The translations under genes were made by a program, and so were the position numbers. Shown here one piece after another: positions 33,884 to 42,633 of a DNA stretch of 64,000 nt (position 1 is its first letter; every line of letters begins with the position of its first letter). The notes below the pieces were generated by a model. That model was not told the DNA's origin, ran no database searches, and worked only from the letters and a program-made list of their open reading frames with translations. This stretch comes from a bacterium OM1 bin76 (GTDB taxonomy: Bacteria; Actinomycetota; Acidimicrobiia; Spongiisociales; ZC4RG35): positions 1-64,000 of the forward strand of contig MPNA01000014.1 in assembly GCA_002238785.1 (NCBI GenBank). The letters are read 5' to 3'.

Positions 33884-34681
33884 GTGAAGCGGTGGTGGCG
33901 GCTCTCGGTTTGTGTAATACTGGCCGCGCCCGGGTGGGCCGGATGCTCTCCCGCAGAGACTCGGGTGCTGGTGGCGGCGGGAACCACCCTGGTGGACGGA
34001 AGGATGCTGGAACGGGTCGTGGCGGACTATGAAGCAGAGCGTCCGGAGGTGACACTGAGCGTGGTGGGGGCCCCCACCGCCAGGGTCCTTGCCTTGGCAA
34101 GAGCGGGGTCGGCGGATGTGACCATCACCCATGATCCTCGGGAGGAACGCAGGTTCTCGGCGGAAGGAAGAGCGGCCTTGGACGTTGAGGTCTTTTCCAG
34201 CAAGTTCATATTGGCCGGTCCCGGGAGCGCAGTTCGGGATCTTGCTGGGATGGGCGCTCCAGAGGCCTTCGGGAAGATAGCGGAGCAAGGCCATCTGTTC
34301 GTCAGCCGCGCTGACGGGTCGGGCACCTATCAAACGGAGCGCCGGTTATGGAGCCAGGCCGGCGTCGATCCCACCGGTCGAGATTGGTATGTCCAGACCA
34401 GGCAGGGCATGGGGCTCACCTTGCAGGTTGCCTCGCAAAGGGAGGCATTCGTCTTGGTCGAACTAAGTGTCTTCCTGGCGGCGGAGCACGTTTGGGGTCT
34501 GGTAGACGCTCGGTTGGATCCGGCCGGTTTGCACAATCCCTACCGGGCTATGGTGGTGAAAGATTCCTCTGTGGTGGAGGCGTCGGAGGACTTTGTCAAA
34601 TGGCTGCGGTCGGGCGCCGGGCGGGAGTCGGTGAGAAGAGCCAACCAGGAGTTGTACGGCTTCCAGGTATTTGTTCCGTAA
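33884..34681 (+). CDS. tupA: Tungstate-type substrate-binding lipoprotein
   Basis: A 265-residue lipoprotein. A signal peptide ends near PGWAGC, and the mature protein starts ETRVLVAAGTTLVDGRML. The SRADGSGTYQTERRLW segment matches the RGDxSGT oxyanion-binding loop of TupA-like tungstate binders. The order permease-ATPase-binding protein is reversed relative to most tupABC operons. Tungsten or molybdenum would feed pterin-dependent enzymes encoded elsewhere; none is in this window. Confidence 0.83.
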   Translation: MKRWWRLSVCVILAAPGWAGCSPAETRVLVAAGTTLVDGRMLERVVADYEAERPEVTLSVVGAPTARVLALARAGSADVTITHDPREERRFSAEGRAALDVEVFSSKFILAGPGSAVRDLAGMGAPEAFGKIAEQGHLFVSRADGSGTYQTERRLWSQAGVDPTGRDWYVQTRQGMGLTLQVASQREAFVLVELSVFLAAEHVWGLVDARLDPAGLHNPYRAMVVKDSSVVEASEDFVKWLRSGAGRESVRRANQELYGFQVFVP

Positions 34682-34731
34682 GGTTTTCCTCCAGTGTGCA
34701 AACCCATCCCGTGGCGTTCCCATCGATTCGT

Positions 34732-34737
34732 TAGCGT
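34732..34737 (+). promoter_or_regulatory. -10 box for pyruvate kinase
   Basis: TAGCGT lies 11 bases before the ATG at 34749 and 5 before an in-frame GTG at 34743. It is the same hexamer used before dapC. A very short leader or leaderless mRNA is implied. Confidence 0.4.
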
Positions 34738-34748
34738 TTGACGTGTCG

Positions 34749-36218
34749 ATGGAGAGATTTACCAAGATCGTGGCCACTTTGGGACCCGGGGTGGCGTCCT
34801 CACAGAAGATCAGGGAATTGGTGGCGGCTGGAATGAACGTGGCCAGACTGAACTTCTCCCACGGGGATCACGAGCTTCATCGCCAGTTTGTGGAATGGGT
34901 AAGACAGGCCAGCGAGGACGAAAACAAGACGGTGGCCGTCTTGCAGGACATCTCCGGGCACAAGCTACGGGTGGGCCAACTCCCAGAGGGACAGATGGCC
35001 CTGGAACACGGTGACCGGGTCAACCTGGTTCCCGGACGCCTACCCCCACAGGACCCGGGAACCATCCCAATCAACTATGCCCGTTTGCTGGATGACGTCA
35101 AAGATGGGGAACGGGTGGTGATGTCGGATGGGATGATCCGGATGACCGTGGTTGAACGGCATCGGGATCGCTTGGTCGCTGAAGTGACCTGGGGTGGGGA
35201 ACTGTGGAGCGGCAAAGGAGTGGCTTTTCCGGAAACCACCCTGCATCTTCCTGCGGTTACCGACAAGGACCGCAGCGACCTGGAGTTCGGAATCGAATTG
35301 GGGGTGGACTATGTGGCGGCATCCTTCGTGCGTACCGGGGCGGATGTCCGCACCGTCAAGGAACTGGCCGGCGACGCCCCGGTGATCGCCAAAGTGGAGT
35401 TGGCGACCGCCTACCAGAACCTCGACAGCATATTGGCCGAGGCGGCGGGAATAATGGTGGCCCGGGGTGATCTGGGTGTGCAACTTCCATTGGCTCGGCT
35501 CCCCATAGTTCAAGCTGACATCTTGCGACGCACCAATCGGGCTGGTTTGATCTCCATCACCGCCACCGAGATGCTGGAGTCGATGACCCGCTCTCCGAGG
35601 CCCACCAGGGCGGAGGTGACCGATGTGGCCACCGCGGTGGCCGCCGGGACCGATGCGGTGATGCTGTCGGCCGAAACCGCGGTGGGAGCCTATCCGATCC
35701 GGGCTACGGAGGTGATGTCAGAAATCTGTGTGGAGATAGAAAAGGAACTGCTGAAAGCGGAAGGCGATCCGGCTGTCCCGTACATCACCGCCGGTGGGGG
35801 CGCCGCCTCGGCGGTAGCCCGCTCGGCAATTGACGCCGCCCATAATCTGGGAGTGGATACGCTGGTGGCCTTCACCGAGTCAGGTTCTACGGCTCGGTTG
35901 CTGTCCAAGTATCGTCCCAGGGCCCGCATCATTGCCCTCACTCCGGTGGTGGGCGCCCTGCGGCAGGCGGCACTGTTCTGGGGTGTCACTCCGTTCCCCT
36001 TCGTCCGCAGGGACCACACCGACCTGATGTTCGCGGCGGCCGAGAAGTTGCTGGAGCGGAAGGGCTTCTGCCAGAGGGATGAGTTGGTGGTGATGGTGGC
36101 GGGCACCCCACCCAACCGGGAGGCATCCACGAATCTGATCAAGGTCCAATCCATAGGGGAGCGCTACAGCAACTCCTTTCGAAGGGAGCGTAAGGCAGCC
36201 GCAAGACTGAGGAGGTGA
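34749..36218 (+). CDS. pyk: Pyruvate kinase
   Basis: A 489-residue pyruvate kinase. It starts MERFTKIVATLGPG, then NVARLNFSHGD with the substrate-site Arg, the metal-site region VIAKVELATAYQ, the motif GIMVARGDLGVQLP, and TATEMLESM followed by TRAEVTDVATAVAAGTDAVM. The C-terminal allosteric-type domain is present. It converts phosphoenolpyruvate and ADP to pyruvate and ATP in glycolysis. ATG 34749 matches the usual N-terminus; a GTG two codons earlier is possible. It ends with a short GCCCGC hairpin (36222-36238) without T-run. Confidence 0.95.
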   Translation: MERFTKIVATLGPGVASSQKIRELVAAGMNVARLNFSHGDHELHRQFVEWVRQASEDENKTVAVLQDISGHKLRVGQLPEGQMALEHGDRVNLVPGRLPPQDPGTIPINYARLLDDVKDGERVVMSDGMIRMTVVERHRDRLVAEVTWGGELWSGKGVAFPETTLHLPAVTDKDRSDLEFGIELGVDYVAASFVRTGADVRTVKELAGDAPVIAKVELATAYQNLDSILAEAAGIMVARGDLGVQLPLARLPIVQADILRRTNRAGLISITATEMLESMTRSPRPTRAEVTDVATAVAAGTDAVMLSAETAVGAYPIRATEVMSEICVEIEKELLKAEGDPAVPYITAGGGAASAVARSAIDAAHNLGVDTLVAFTESGSTARLLSKYRPRARIIALTPVVGALRQAALFWGVTPFPFVRRDHTDLMFAAAEKLLERKGFCQRDELVVMVAGTPPNREASTNLIKVQSIGERYSNSFRRERKAAARLRR

Positions 36219-36334
36219 AAGGCCCGCCTGTCGCGGGCACTCGACGGGCAGCTTGAGGTGGGGACTTCGGCTCGGCGGGGTCTTCCGGCACAGGGACCCC
36301 AGTTAGAATGCTGGGCGGCAAGGAAAGGGAAGTC

Positions 36335-36637
36335 TTGGGACAGCAGATAGAGGTTCTCTCTACCTATACGGTGGGCGATGTGCTGTTGGTCGACACCAAT
36401 CGAACCCTGGGGGGACAGGATGGAGAGGGTTACGAGGACCGAGACGCCGCCCGCTCCGGGTTGACCTTTCCAGCCCAACTCTCAGCCCGCCTCATGGATC
36501 TCGACCCCCGGATCAACCGGGTATTCACCCTGTCCAACACTTTGACCGTGCGCAGAGAAGGGGGGTGGCCCCCAGGTGAGGTGGAGCGGCTCTCCACATC
36601 TGTTTCGGAGTTCTTTCTTTTCTACACCGGGCAATAG
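36335..36637 (+). CDS. Small hypothetical protein
   Basis: About 100 residues of unknown family. The body (IEVLSTYTVGDVLLVDTNRT, LMDLDPRINRVFTLSNTLTV) looks like a compact soluble alpha/beta protein. Start choice is uncertain: an ATG at 36308 overlaps a TAGAAT box (36304-36309) that is a plausible -10 element, so I prefer the TTG at 36335, which follows the purine-rich AAGGAAAGGGAAG. The frame ends 9 bases before the YdeI-like gene. Confidence 0.55.
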   Translation: MGQQIEVLSTYTVGDVLLVDTNRTLGGQDGEGYEDRDAARSGLTFPAQLSARLMDLDPRINRVFTLSNTLTVRREGGWPPGEVERLSTSVSEFFLFYTGQ

Positions 36638-36646
36638 CCGGCCCCC

Positions 36647-37230
36647 ATGGGCTCCCGAGCGGCGTCGCCCCATCACAACCAGCAGGAGTACTTTCCCGAC
36701 CGGGTCGCCTGGCGTAACTGGCTTGAGAAAAATCATGCCGGCAGCGGGGGATTTGGGTGGTGTTTTTGAAGAAGAGCGTCGGCAAGCGGAGCTTGGAATA
36801 TGAGGAAGCGGTGGAGGAGGCGCTTTGCTTCGGGTGGGTTGACAGCCGCAAGAAGAGCCTGGACGGCCAGCGCTACAGACTGATGTTCACACCTCGGAAT
36901 CCCAAGAGTCCGTGGTCCCGTCCCAACAAGGAGCGGGTCAAGCGATTGGTGGAGAGGTCGTTGATGACCGAAGCGGGGATGGCCAAGATCGAACAGGCCA
37001 AACGCAACGGCGCCTGGACCGTCTATGACCCCATCGAAGACCTGGTGATGCCCGACGACCTGAAGGCTGCATTGGCGGAGGTGTCGGCTCTTGGGAACTT
37101 TGAGTCTCTGACCGTTTCCGCAAAGAAGAGCATCCTGTGGTGGATTGCCAGCGCCCTTCGTCCCGAGACCCGCTCTCGGCGGATTGCCAAAGCTGCGGGT
37201 GCGGCCGTTCAGAACCGAAGTCCTCTGTAG
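36647..37230 (+). pseudogene. YdeI/OmpD-associated family protein, frameshifted
   Basis: Two frames together encode one YdeI-family protein of about 194 residues. The first (ATG 36647) gives VAWRNWLEKNHAGSGG and stops at 36767-36769; the second continues IWVVFLKKSVGKRSLEYEE and EALCFGWVDSRKKS to the end at 37230. The frames join at a run of five G (about 36746-36750); restoring a sixth G makes the reading match family sequences. This is either a true frameshift or an assembly error in a homopolymer. YdeI-like proteins have been linked to antimicrobial peptide resistance. Confidence 0.75.
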
Positions 37231-37371
37231 AGAAGAATCGGACGTCCGCAGTCATCGGCGGTGGGTGACTCAAGGGTCCCAGGGGCAAAGGGGAGATGGC
37301 GATGTCCGCTGCCCCCCTCCTATCCGGTCTGCGCAGGCGTTGCTTCGTCGATGTTGAAAACCGGCAGGGGA

Positions 37372-39534
37372 CTACTGGCCGGAGTCGTCAGAGCCGGTGT
37401 CTTCTTCCGGGTCCGGGGTCGGCTGCTCCTCGCCTCCCGTGGGGGCTTGTTCCCCGTCGTCTTCTCCGATCGGAGCTTGCTCTCCCTCGTCTTCGCCAAT
37501 CGGCGCCTGTTGGCCTTCTTCTTCGATGGGTGCTTGTTCGGTTTCCTCGGGTACCAGGTCGGGGAATTGCTCAAACAGCCCTTCGGGGAGGGAGGTGGGT
37601 TCTTCGTCCTCGGGACCAGGGCACACGACGGGTTCCTCGCTCGCCGATGATTCTTGTTGCCCTGCCTCTGGGTCCTCCGCCGGCGCCACCGCACCGGACT
37701 CCGTTAGGAGGGACATCACACAGGGGTGAACTTCGATGATCTCCTGGCGCGGAATGTAGCGAACGTTGCGGATGTGCTCGGTGATCTCCTCTCCATGCTG
37801 AATGGTCCGAGTGACCCTGACCGTCCAGCCTTCCTCAGCCGTTTGAAGCTGGTCCACCTCATCGAGGGCCAACTCCGGATTGGGCCGGTACAGAGTCTCC
37901 GGCGGCTCCAGTTGGTTGGACCTGCCCGACACCCTGGCGGACACCAATCGGGCGTTGGGGCCGCCTTCGGAGACCACCTCCAAGCGACCCCTTCCGTCCC
38001 TCCAGCTTCCGACGATGGACCGTCCACCGTTGTCACTGAAGAACTTCACGGTGATGGAGGTGCTGGTGTACTCGGTCCGGATCAAGACGTGATTTGAGGA
38101 GTCGTTGAGGAAGACCAGATCCACCTCGGGCCAGTTGATGGTGGCCTCTATGCCCTCGGGGTACCGGGGGAAGTAGAAGCTGTGGGTCTTGTGGGTTATG
38201 TCTTTGTACCCGCCCCAGAACACCGCGTTGTAGAAAGTAGTGGCGAATTGGCTGACGCCTCCTCCGATGGTGTCCACCAACTCTCCCCTTACCAGGGTGC
38301 CGGCCTCCACGAATCCGTCCGCCACAGTTCGCCTGCCGACATGGCTATTGAGGCTGAACTCCTCACCCGGAGGCACCAAGGCGTCATTGACCTTGTCGGC
38401 GAAGAGTTGGATGTTGGTCACCCGGGCGGCGCAGCAAGGGTGGTAGGTGGTGTAGGAAGACACCAGGTGGCGGATCCCCAAGTCCTCTATGTCCTCCGTA
38501 GTCACCTGGGGCTGAACGCCTTCCACAAATGGCAGGGTTCCGTCCCGGACCTCACCTGCAGCCAGTTGTTCCAGCATGTCCCCGATGGCCGCAACGTCAA
38601 GCACGGTTCCCACTCGGGACGGATGGATGATGACCTGGTCGTTTTCATCGATCTCGTAGTAGGCGTCAACCGGGGGGTCACCGACTTGGTCGCTTATCTC
38701 GGCTAACTTGCGAGTCACGAGCCTGCGGTCGACGTTCAAAGTGACCGGGGGTGTTGCAGAGGCGTCGAATTGGAGGAGGGTGGCGTCGGCGATCTCTTGG
38801 GAGGTAAAGGTCAGATCGGCTTCTCCGGCCGGGTCGTGGATCACCACCGGCGCCGAGATCCAGGTGTGTGCCATGGCCAGGGCATCAGCTATCTGGCCGA
38901 TCTCGGTCCGGGGCGCCACGAACACCGTGTTCAATTGCACAGTTCCTCCCCCACCCAGGGCTGCTCCCGCAATCCGTTCCGACCCGTTCGAACTGTCCAG
39001 GAGCCAGCCGGGGGAGGGATAGGTGGCGACGGGCTGCCCATTGATGAACTCCACATTCCCCTCAATGGGAGCGATGCCAAACTGCCGATCCAATTGGGCG
39101 AGGAGATTCTCCACTGTGGTCTGGTCTATGGAGGATTGGGGTTGGAACTCCACGGGTACCGGGTCGTCGAAGAATCCTCTCAACCAACGGCGCCATCGAG
39201 TGACAAAGCCTCCGTCTCTTTCCTGCCACAGAGCCAGGTCAAGTAACTCCTGCTTGTTGATCCGGTACCCGAACTCCGCGGCTGTGACAGTCATTGATTG
39301 TTCATTGACGAAGATCTGGATCGTTGCCTCCGCCTGCTGGGACTCCAATTCGGTCAGGAATTCCTCGGCTGCGGTCCTGTCCCAACCGGTCAGGTCCTGT
39401 TCGGCAACAGTGACTGAACCGATGATGGTCTGGCTGTTGGCTCTGCTCCAGAGCACAAAAGCGATCACGGAGACAATGATCAGCGCGGCCAGGCCAGCAA
39501 CGGCTATCAGCAGGGAACGGGCCGCTCGAGACAT
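37372..39534 (-). CDS. VanW-family membrane-anchored protein
   Basis: A 720-residue protein. An N-terminal signal anchor (residues about 8-30) is followed by two peptidoglycan-binding-type (YoaR-like) domains with VTLNVDRRLVTRKLAE and similar pieces. The VanW domain lies in the middle, marked by PPGEEFSLNSHVGRRT and DTIGGGVSQFATTFYNAVFW. A G5-like segment (WTVRVTRTIQHGEE) comes next. The tail is acidic and repetitive, with about four QAPxGED-type units. VanW proteins are associated with the cell envelope and vancomycin resistance clusters but their activity is unproven. Confidence 0.82.
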   Translation of the reverse strand: MSRAARSLLIAVAGLAALIIVSVIAFVLWSRANSQTIIGSVTVAEQDLTGWDRTAAEEFLTELESQQAEATIQIFVNEQSMTVTAAEFGYRINKQELLDLALWQERDGGFVTRWRRWLRGFFDDPVPVEFQPQSSIDQTTVENLLAQLDRQFGIAPIEGNVEFINGQPVATYPSPGWLLDSSNGSERIAGAALGGGGTVQLNTVFVAPRTEIGQIADALAMAHTWISAPVVIHDPAGEADLTFTSQEIADATLLQFDASATPPVTLNVDRRLVTRKLAEISDQVGDPPVDAYYEIDENDQVIIHPSRVGTVLDVAAIGDMLEQLAAGEVRDGTLPFVEGVQPQVTTEDIEDLGIRHLVSSYTTYHPCCAARVTNIQLFADKVNDALVPPGEEFSLNSHVGRRTVADGFVEAGTLVRGELVDTIGGGVSQFATTFYNAVFWGGYKDITHKTHSFYFPRYPEGIEATINWPEVDLVFLNDSSNHVLIRTEYTSTSITVKFFSDNGGRSIVGSWRDGRGRLEVVSEGGPNARLVSARVSGRSNQLEPPETLYRPNPELALDEVDQLQTAEEGWTVRVTRTIQHGEEITEHIRNVRYIPRQEIIEVHPCVMSLLTESGAVAPAEDPEAGQQESSASEEPVVCPGPEDEEPTSLPEGLFEQFPDLVPEETEQAPIEEEGQQAPIGEDEGEQAPIGEDDGEQAPTGGEEQPTPDPEEDTGSDDSGQ

Positions 39535-39634
39535 GGCAAACAGAGGAGTGATGGTATAACCCGGTTAAAGTGTAGGGAGCGCACGTTCGTTCCAACTGCG
39601 CCAATTACCCGACCCGGAAGGGGAATCGAGAATT

Positions 39635-40177
39635 ATGTGGGAATCCGTCACGGAGTGGCAATTCATCGAAGAAACCCTGGGAACGGTCGTCACGGTGTTG
39701 GGTGTTTGGATCCTTTACGGTTTCGTGAGACGGATGGGCAGGCGTCTTGTCCAGGAGATGACCGAGCGGGGAGAGGACGGTGGCGCCCGAGCGGCATCAC
39801 TGTGGTCATTGGTACGGAGAGTCATCCTGATTGCCTTCCTGGCGACCGGGGGACTGATGGTCATCGCCGTGTGGGGTTTGCCACTGGCGCCTTTCCTGGC
39901 GGTTGGTTCGGCTGCCGGTGTGGCTATCGGTCTGGGGGCCAGAGGTTTGGTTCAGGATGTGATAGCGGGGTTTTTCATCCTGGCCGAAGACCAATACCGG
40001 ATCGGGGACAAGATCAAAAGCGGTGCCGCCACCGGCCAGGTGGTTGATATCCGTCCCCGGGTGACCATCCTCCGTGACGAGGAAGGCAACACCTACTACG
40101 TGCCCAACGGATCTTTGGGGGGGTCGGTCTCCATTGTCTTTCCGTCGGAGTCACCGGAGGATGGGGAGGGCTCGTAG
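39635..40177 (+). CDS. Short MscS-like mechanosensitive channel protein
   Basis: A 180-residue protein with two to three membrane helices and the MscS pore and beta-domain start: AVGSAAGVAIGLGARGLVQD followed by VIAGFFILAEDQYRIGDKIK. It ends soon after the beta domain (NTYYVPNGSLGG), so the usual C-terminal alpha/beta vestibule is missing. GGAAGGGG precedes the ATG. The last 82 bases overlap the convergent MFS gene on the other strand. A minimal pressure-release channel is likely; truncation by mutation is possible but the end looks natural. Confidence 0.78.
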   Translation: MWESVTEWQFIEETLGTVVTVLGVWILYGFVRRMGRRLVQEMTERGEDGGARAASLWSLVRRVILIAFLATGGLMVIAVWGLPLAPFLAVGSAAGVAIGLGARGLVQDVIAGFFILAEDQYRIGDKIKSGAATGQVVDIRPRVTILRDEEGNTYYVPNGSLGGSVSIVFPSESPEDGEGS

Positions 40178-41409
40178 GACACCCCGGGATTGACGCCCCG
40201 GAGGATGTGAAGAGCTATCCCTGCGACAACCATCAAGCTGATCATCGCGGCGTGGCGGCTCCAACCCAGCACATCGACTATCAGTCCCCAGAGCAACGGT
40301 CCCAGCACTGCGGCGAACCTCCCCACCGTGGCATACAGTCCATAGAATTCGCCGAGCCGTTGCGGCGGTGCCAATCCGGTCATCAGCACCCGGTCGGTGG
40401 CCCAAAGCCCGCCCAGGGCGACCCCTCCCGACAGTCCCGCAATCCAGATCAGGACGGTCAGCCCTGAAATGCCGGCGGTCACCCCCAAGGCGATGGTGAC
40501 TATCCACAGCTTCAGGATCATGCGCACCGCCGGACCCGGTCCCAGGCGACTTGCCAGCCAGCCTCCGAAGAAGCCTCCGGCCATGGAGGCCGCGATGGCG
40601 GCGCCCAACAGCACGGTGACTTGCGAAGTCGACAGTCCTGCCTCCTCAGTGGCATAGATCGCCAGGAACCCACCAATCAGGGTGTTGACGGTTTCTGTGT
40701 AGCAGAACCTTCCCACCAGAAAACGCGTTAGAAGGGGATAGTCCCTGGTGGCCTTCCAGGATCTGTAGAGATCGGAGACGATTCTCCATAGTTGTGGGGG
40801 ACTACCCGTCGGCAGCGCCCGGGGAGCGGGGCGTATTAGAAAGAATGCGGGAAGGGAGAACACTGCGAAACCGACCGCCAGCGAGCGGAACACCGTGGCG
40901 TAACTCCCTCCCATCCCCAGGACCACAGAACCGATGCCCAATCCTATGAAGGACCCCACGTACCCGATCGCCACGCCCAGTCCGGACACCCGACTGCGGG
41001 TTCGGGGAGTGCTGACATCCAGCAGCAGAGCGTCGTATACGGCCGATCCGACATGAAAACCGACCAGGGAGATCCCGAAGATGACCAGGGTGAGGAGGGT
41101 CGGCCCGATCGCCAGGAGGCAGGTACCCAACACTGCCACCCCGGTGGTGACAGCCAAGACGCTGATCCGGTTTCCCTGATGGTCGGTACGGGCGCCTACC
41201 CAGGGCGCCAAGAAAGCAACTGCCAGGCCGGCGCCCGCAGTTGCCAGGGACAAAGCCGAGTCGCGGAGGCCCTCCTCCAAGATCCACTGGGGAAGGTACA
41301 GCCCTATGACCCCGAGCGAGAAGATGGTGTTGGCCAAGTCGTAGCCCACCCAGGCCCAGACCGACGAACGAGGCGGCTGCCAGTCGGGTGAGGGAGTGGA
41401 CCCGGTCAC
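40096..41409 (-). CDS. MFS transporter, UMF1/Atg22-like
   Basis: A 437-residue major facilitator with about twelve hydrophobic segments. It begins SSVWAWVGYDLANTIFSLGV, the hallmark start of the UMF1 (Atg22-like) family. PWVGARTDHQGNRISVL is the cytoplasmic loop 2 motif. Related proteins move amino acids or unknown metabolites. The substrate is unknown. Its 3' end overlaps the convergent MscS gene by 82 bases, which is uncommon. Confidence 0.82.
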   Translation of the reverse strand: MTGSTPSPDWQPPRSSVWAWVGYDLANTIFSLGVIGLYLPQWILEEGLRDSALSLATAGAGLAVAFLAPWVGARTDHQGNRISVLAVTTGVAVLGTCLLAIGPTLLTLVIFGISLVGFHVGSAVYDALLLDVSTPRTRSRVSGLGVAIGYVGSFIGLGIGSVVLGMGGSYATVFRSLAVGFAVFSLPAFFLIRPAPRALPTGSPPQLWRIVSDLYRSWKATRDYPLLTRFLVGRFCYTETVNTLIGGFLAIYATEEAGLSTSQVTVLLGAAIAASMAGGFFGGWLASRLGPGPAVRMILKLWIVTIALGVTAGISGLTVLIWIAGLSGGVALGGLWATDRVLMTGLAPPQRLGEFYGLYATVGRFAAVLGPLLWGLIVDVLGWSRHAAMISLMVVAGIALHILRGVNPGVSYEPSPSSGDSDGKTMETDPPKDPLGT

Positions 41410-41432
41410 CGTTTAGGTGTCGGTCACCGGGC

Positions 41433-42512
41433 TCAAAAGCTGATTGCCACCGAGATCAACTCTTCGTGACCCAACTTCCCCGAAGTAGCCGCCAAGGCCA
41501 GATGCGACTCATCCAAGGGGAAGTGATGGCTGATCAGGGAATCGAGCCGGGGGTCGATAGCCAACTGCCGGACTCCCCATTCGAACCCTTCCCGGGACGG
41601 GCCGAGAACTCCCATCACCTGCAATTGCTTGGTGACGATGACGTCAGAGTACAGCGAGTAGATGGGCCTGCCTCCCTTGGTGGAAGCCAGTATCACCCGG
41701 CCACCCGGCCGTACGATCTCAAGGGCCGTGTAGATGGCTTCGGGATCGTTGGAGGTCACGTCCACTACCACATCAGGACGGGAGCCGAGGCTGTTGGCCA
41801 CGGCAGTCTGCAGGTCCTGATCGGTGACGTTGACGGTGAGGTCAGCGCCCAGTTTGCGGGCCATTTCCAGGCGGTCGGAGTCCACATCCAATCCGCTGAT
41901 ACCCACCCACCCGGCGCTGGCGCTCCTGGCAGCCAGCAGACAGGCCAAACCTCGCGGGCCCGGTCCCAGGATCAATACGTTCTCTCCCGGATGAAGCCGC
42001 GGGTTCTGGACTGCCCACGTCCAACCGTCGGCCAGGGCATGAGCGATTGTGGCGGTCACGGCCGGGATGTCGTCGCTGATCTGATGCAGGCGGGCATTGG
42101 GGTCGATGTACAGGGTTTCGGCCATCCCGCCCCATAGCCCGGGGTGCTCGGTGGACGGGATCAGGCCATATGCATTAACCGGATGCCGATGCAGGCAGAA
42201 GGAAAGCCCCGCCAAACAGGAAGAGCACAGGCGGCAGCGGATTACCGGCTCCACCAGGACCCGGGATCCGACCGGATAGGGCAGATCTCCGTTGAGAGGG
42301 TCGGCGATCCTTCCTACAACCTGCCGCCCCAGGATGACGGGATAGGTCAGTTGGGAGAACTCGCCGGCCCAGGCCTGGGCGTCGATACCGGAGAGGCTGG
42401 TTGCCTCCACCGCCAACCAAGCTCCCTCTTGAATGGAACGCCGCGGAAGGGTACGAGATTGCAGGGTGTGCGGTTCGACCAGTATTTGGGCTTTGACGCC
42501 GATTCCGCTCAT
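41433..42512 (-). CDS. Zinc-type alcohol dehydrogenase-like (MDR family)
   Basis: A 359-residue medium-chain dehydrogenase. The structural zinc Cys cluster is in CRLCSSCLAGLSFC, and the Rossmann fold motif is ILGPGPRGLACLLAA. The usual catalytic zinc Cys is replaced in the N-terminal domain (SLSGIDAQAWAGE), so the activity may not be a classical zinc alcohol dehydrogenase. ATG 42512 is chosen because it opens at the catalytic-domain start; an upstream in-frame start adds about 30 unrelated residues. The substrate is unknown. The gene precedes a convergently oriented MFS terminus. Confidence 0.78.
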   Translation of the reverse strand: MSGIGVKAQILVEPHTLQSRTLPRRSIQEGAWLAVEATSLSGIDAQAWAGEFSQLTYPVILGRQVVGRIADPLNGDLPYPVGSRVLVEPVIRCRLCSSCLAGLSFCLHRHPVNAYGLIPSTEHPGLWGGMAETLYIDPNARLHQISDDIPAVTATIAHALADGWTWAVQNPRLHPGENVLILGPGPRGLACLLAARSASAGWVGISGLDVDSDRLEMARKLGADLTVNVTDQDLQTAVANSLGSRPDVVVDVTSNDPEAIYTALEIVRPGGRVILASTKGGRPIYSLYSDVIVTKQLQVMGVLGPSREGFEWGVRQLAIDPRLDSLISHHFPLDESHLALAATSGKLGHEELISVAISF

Positions 42513-42633
42513 GACCGTCCCTGTGATACTGAGGCTAGAGCGTACATTTGTGGTGTTGTCCGCTAAAATCCCCGCACTCGACAAGGCCTGCGAAGTTCGG
42601 CTCAAACAGAGGGAGGGAGGAGGACCCTACCTG

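Noticed and set aside
36222-36238. Intrinsic terminator after pyk
   Set aside because: GCCCGC/GCGGGC is only 6 bp and no T-run follows; too weak to list separately.
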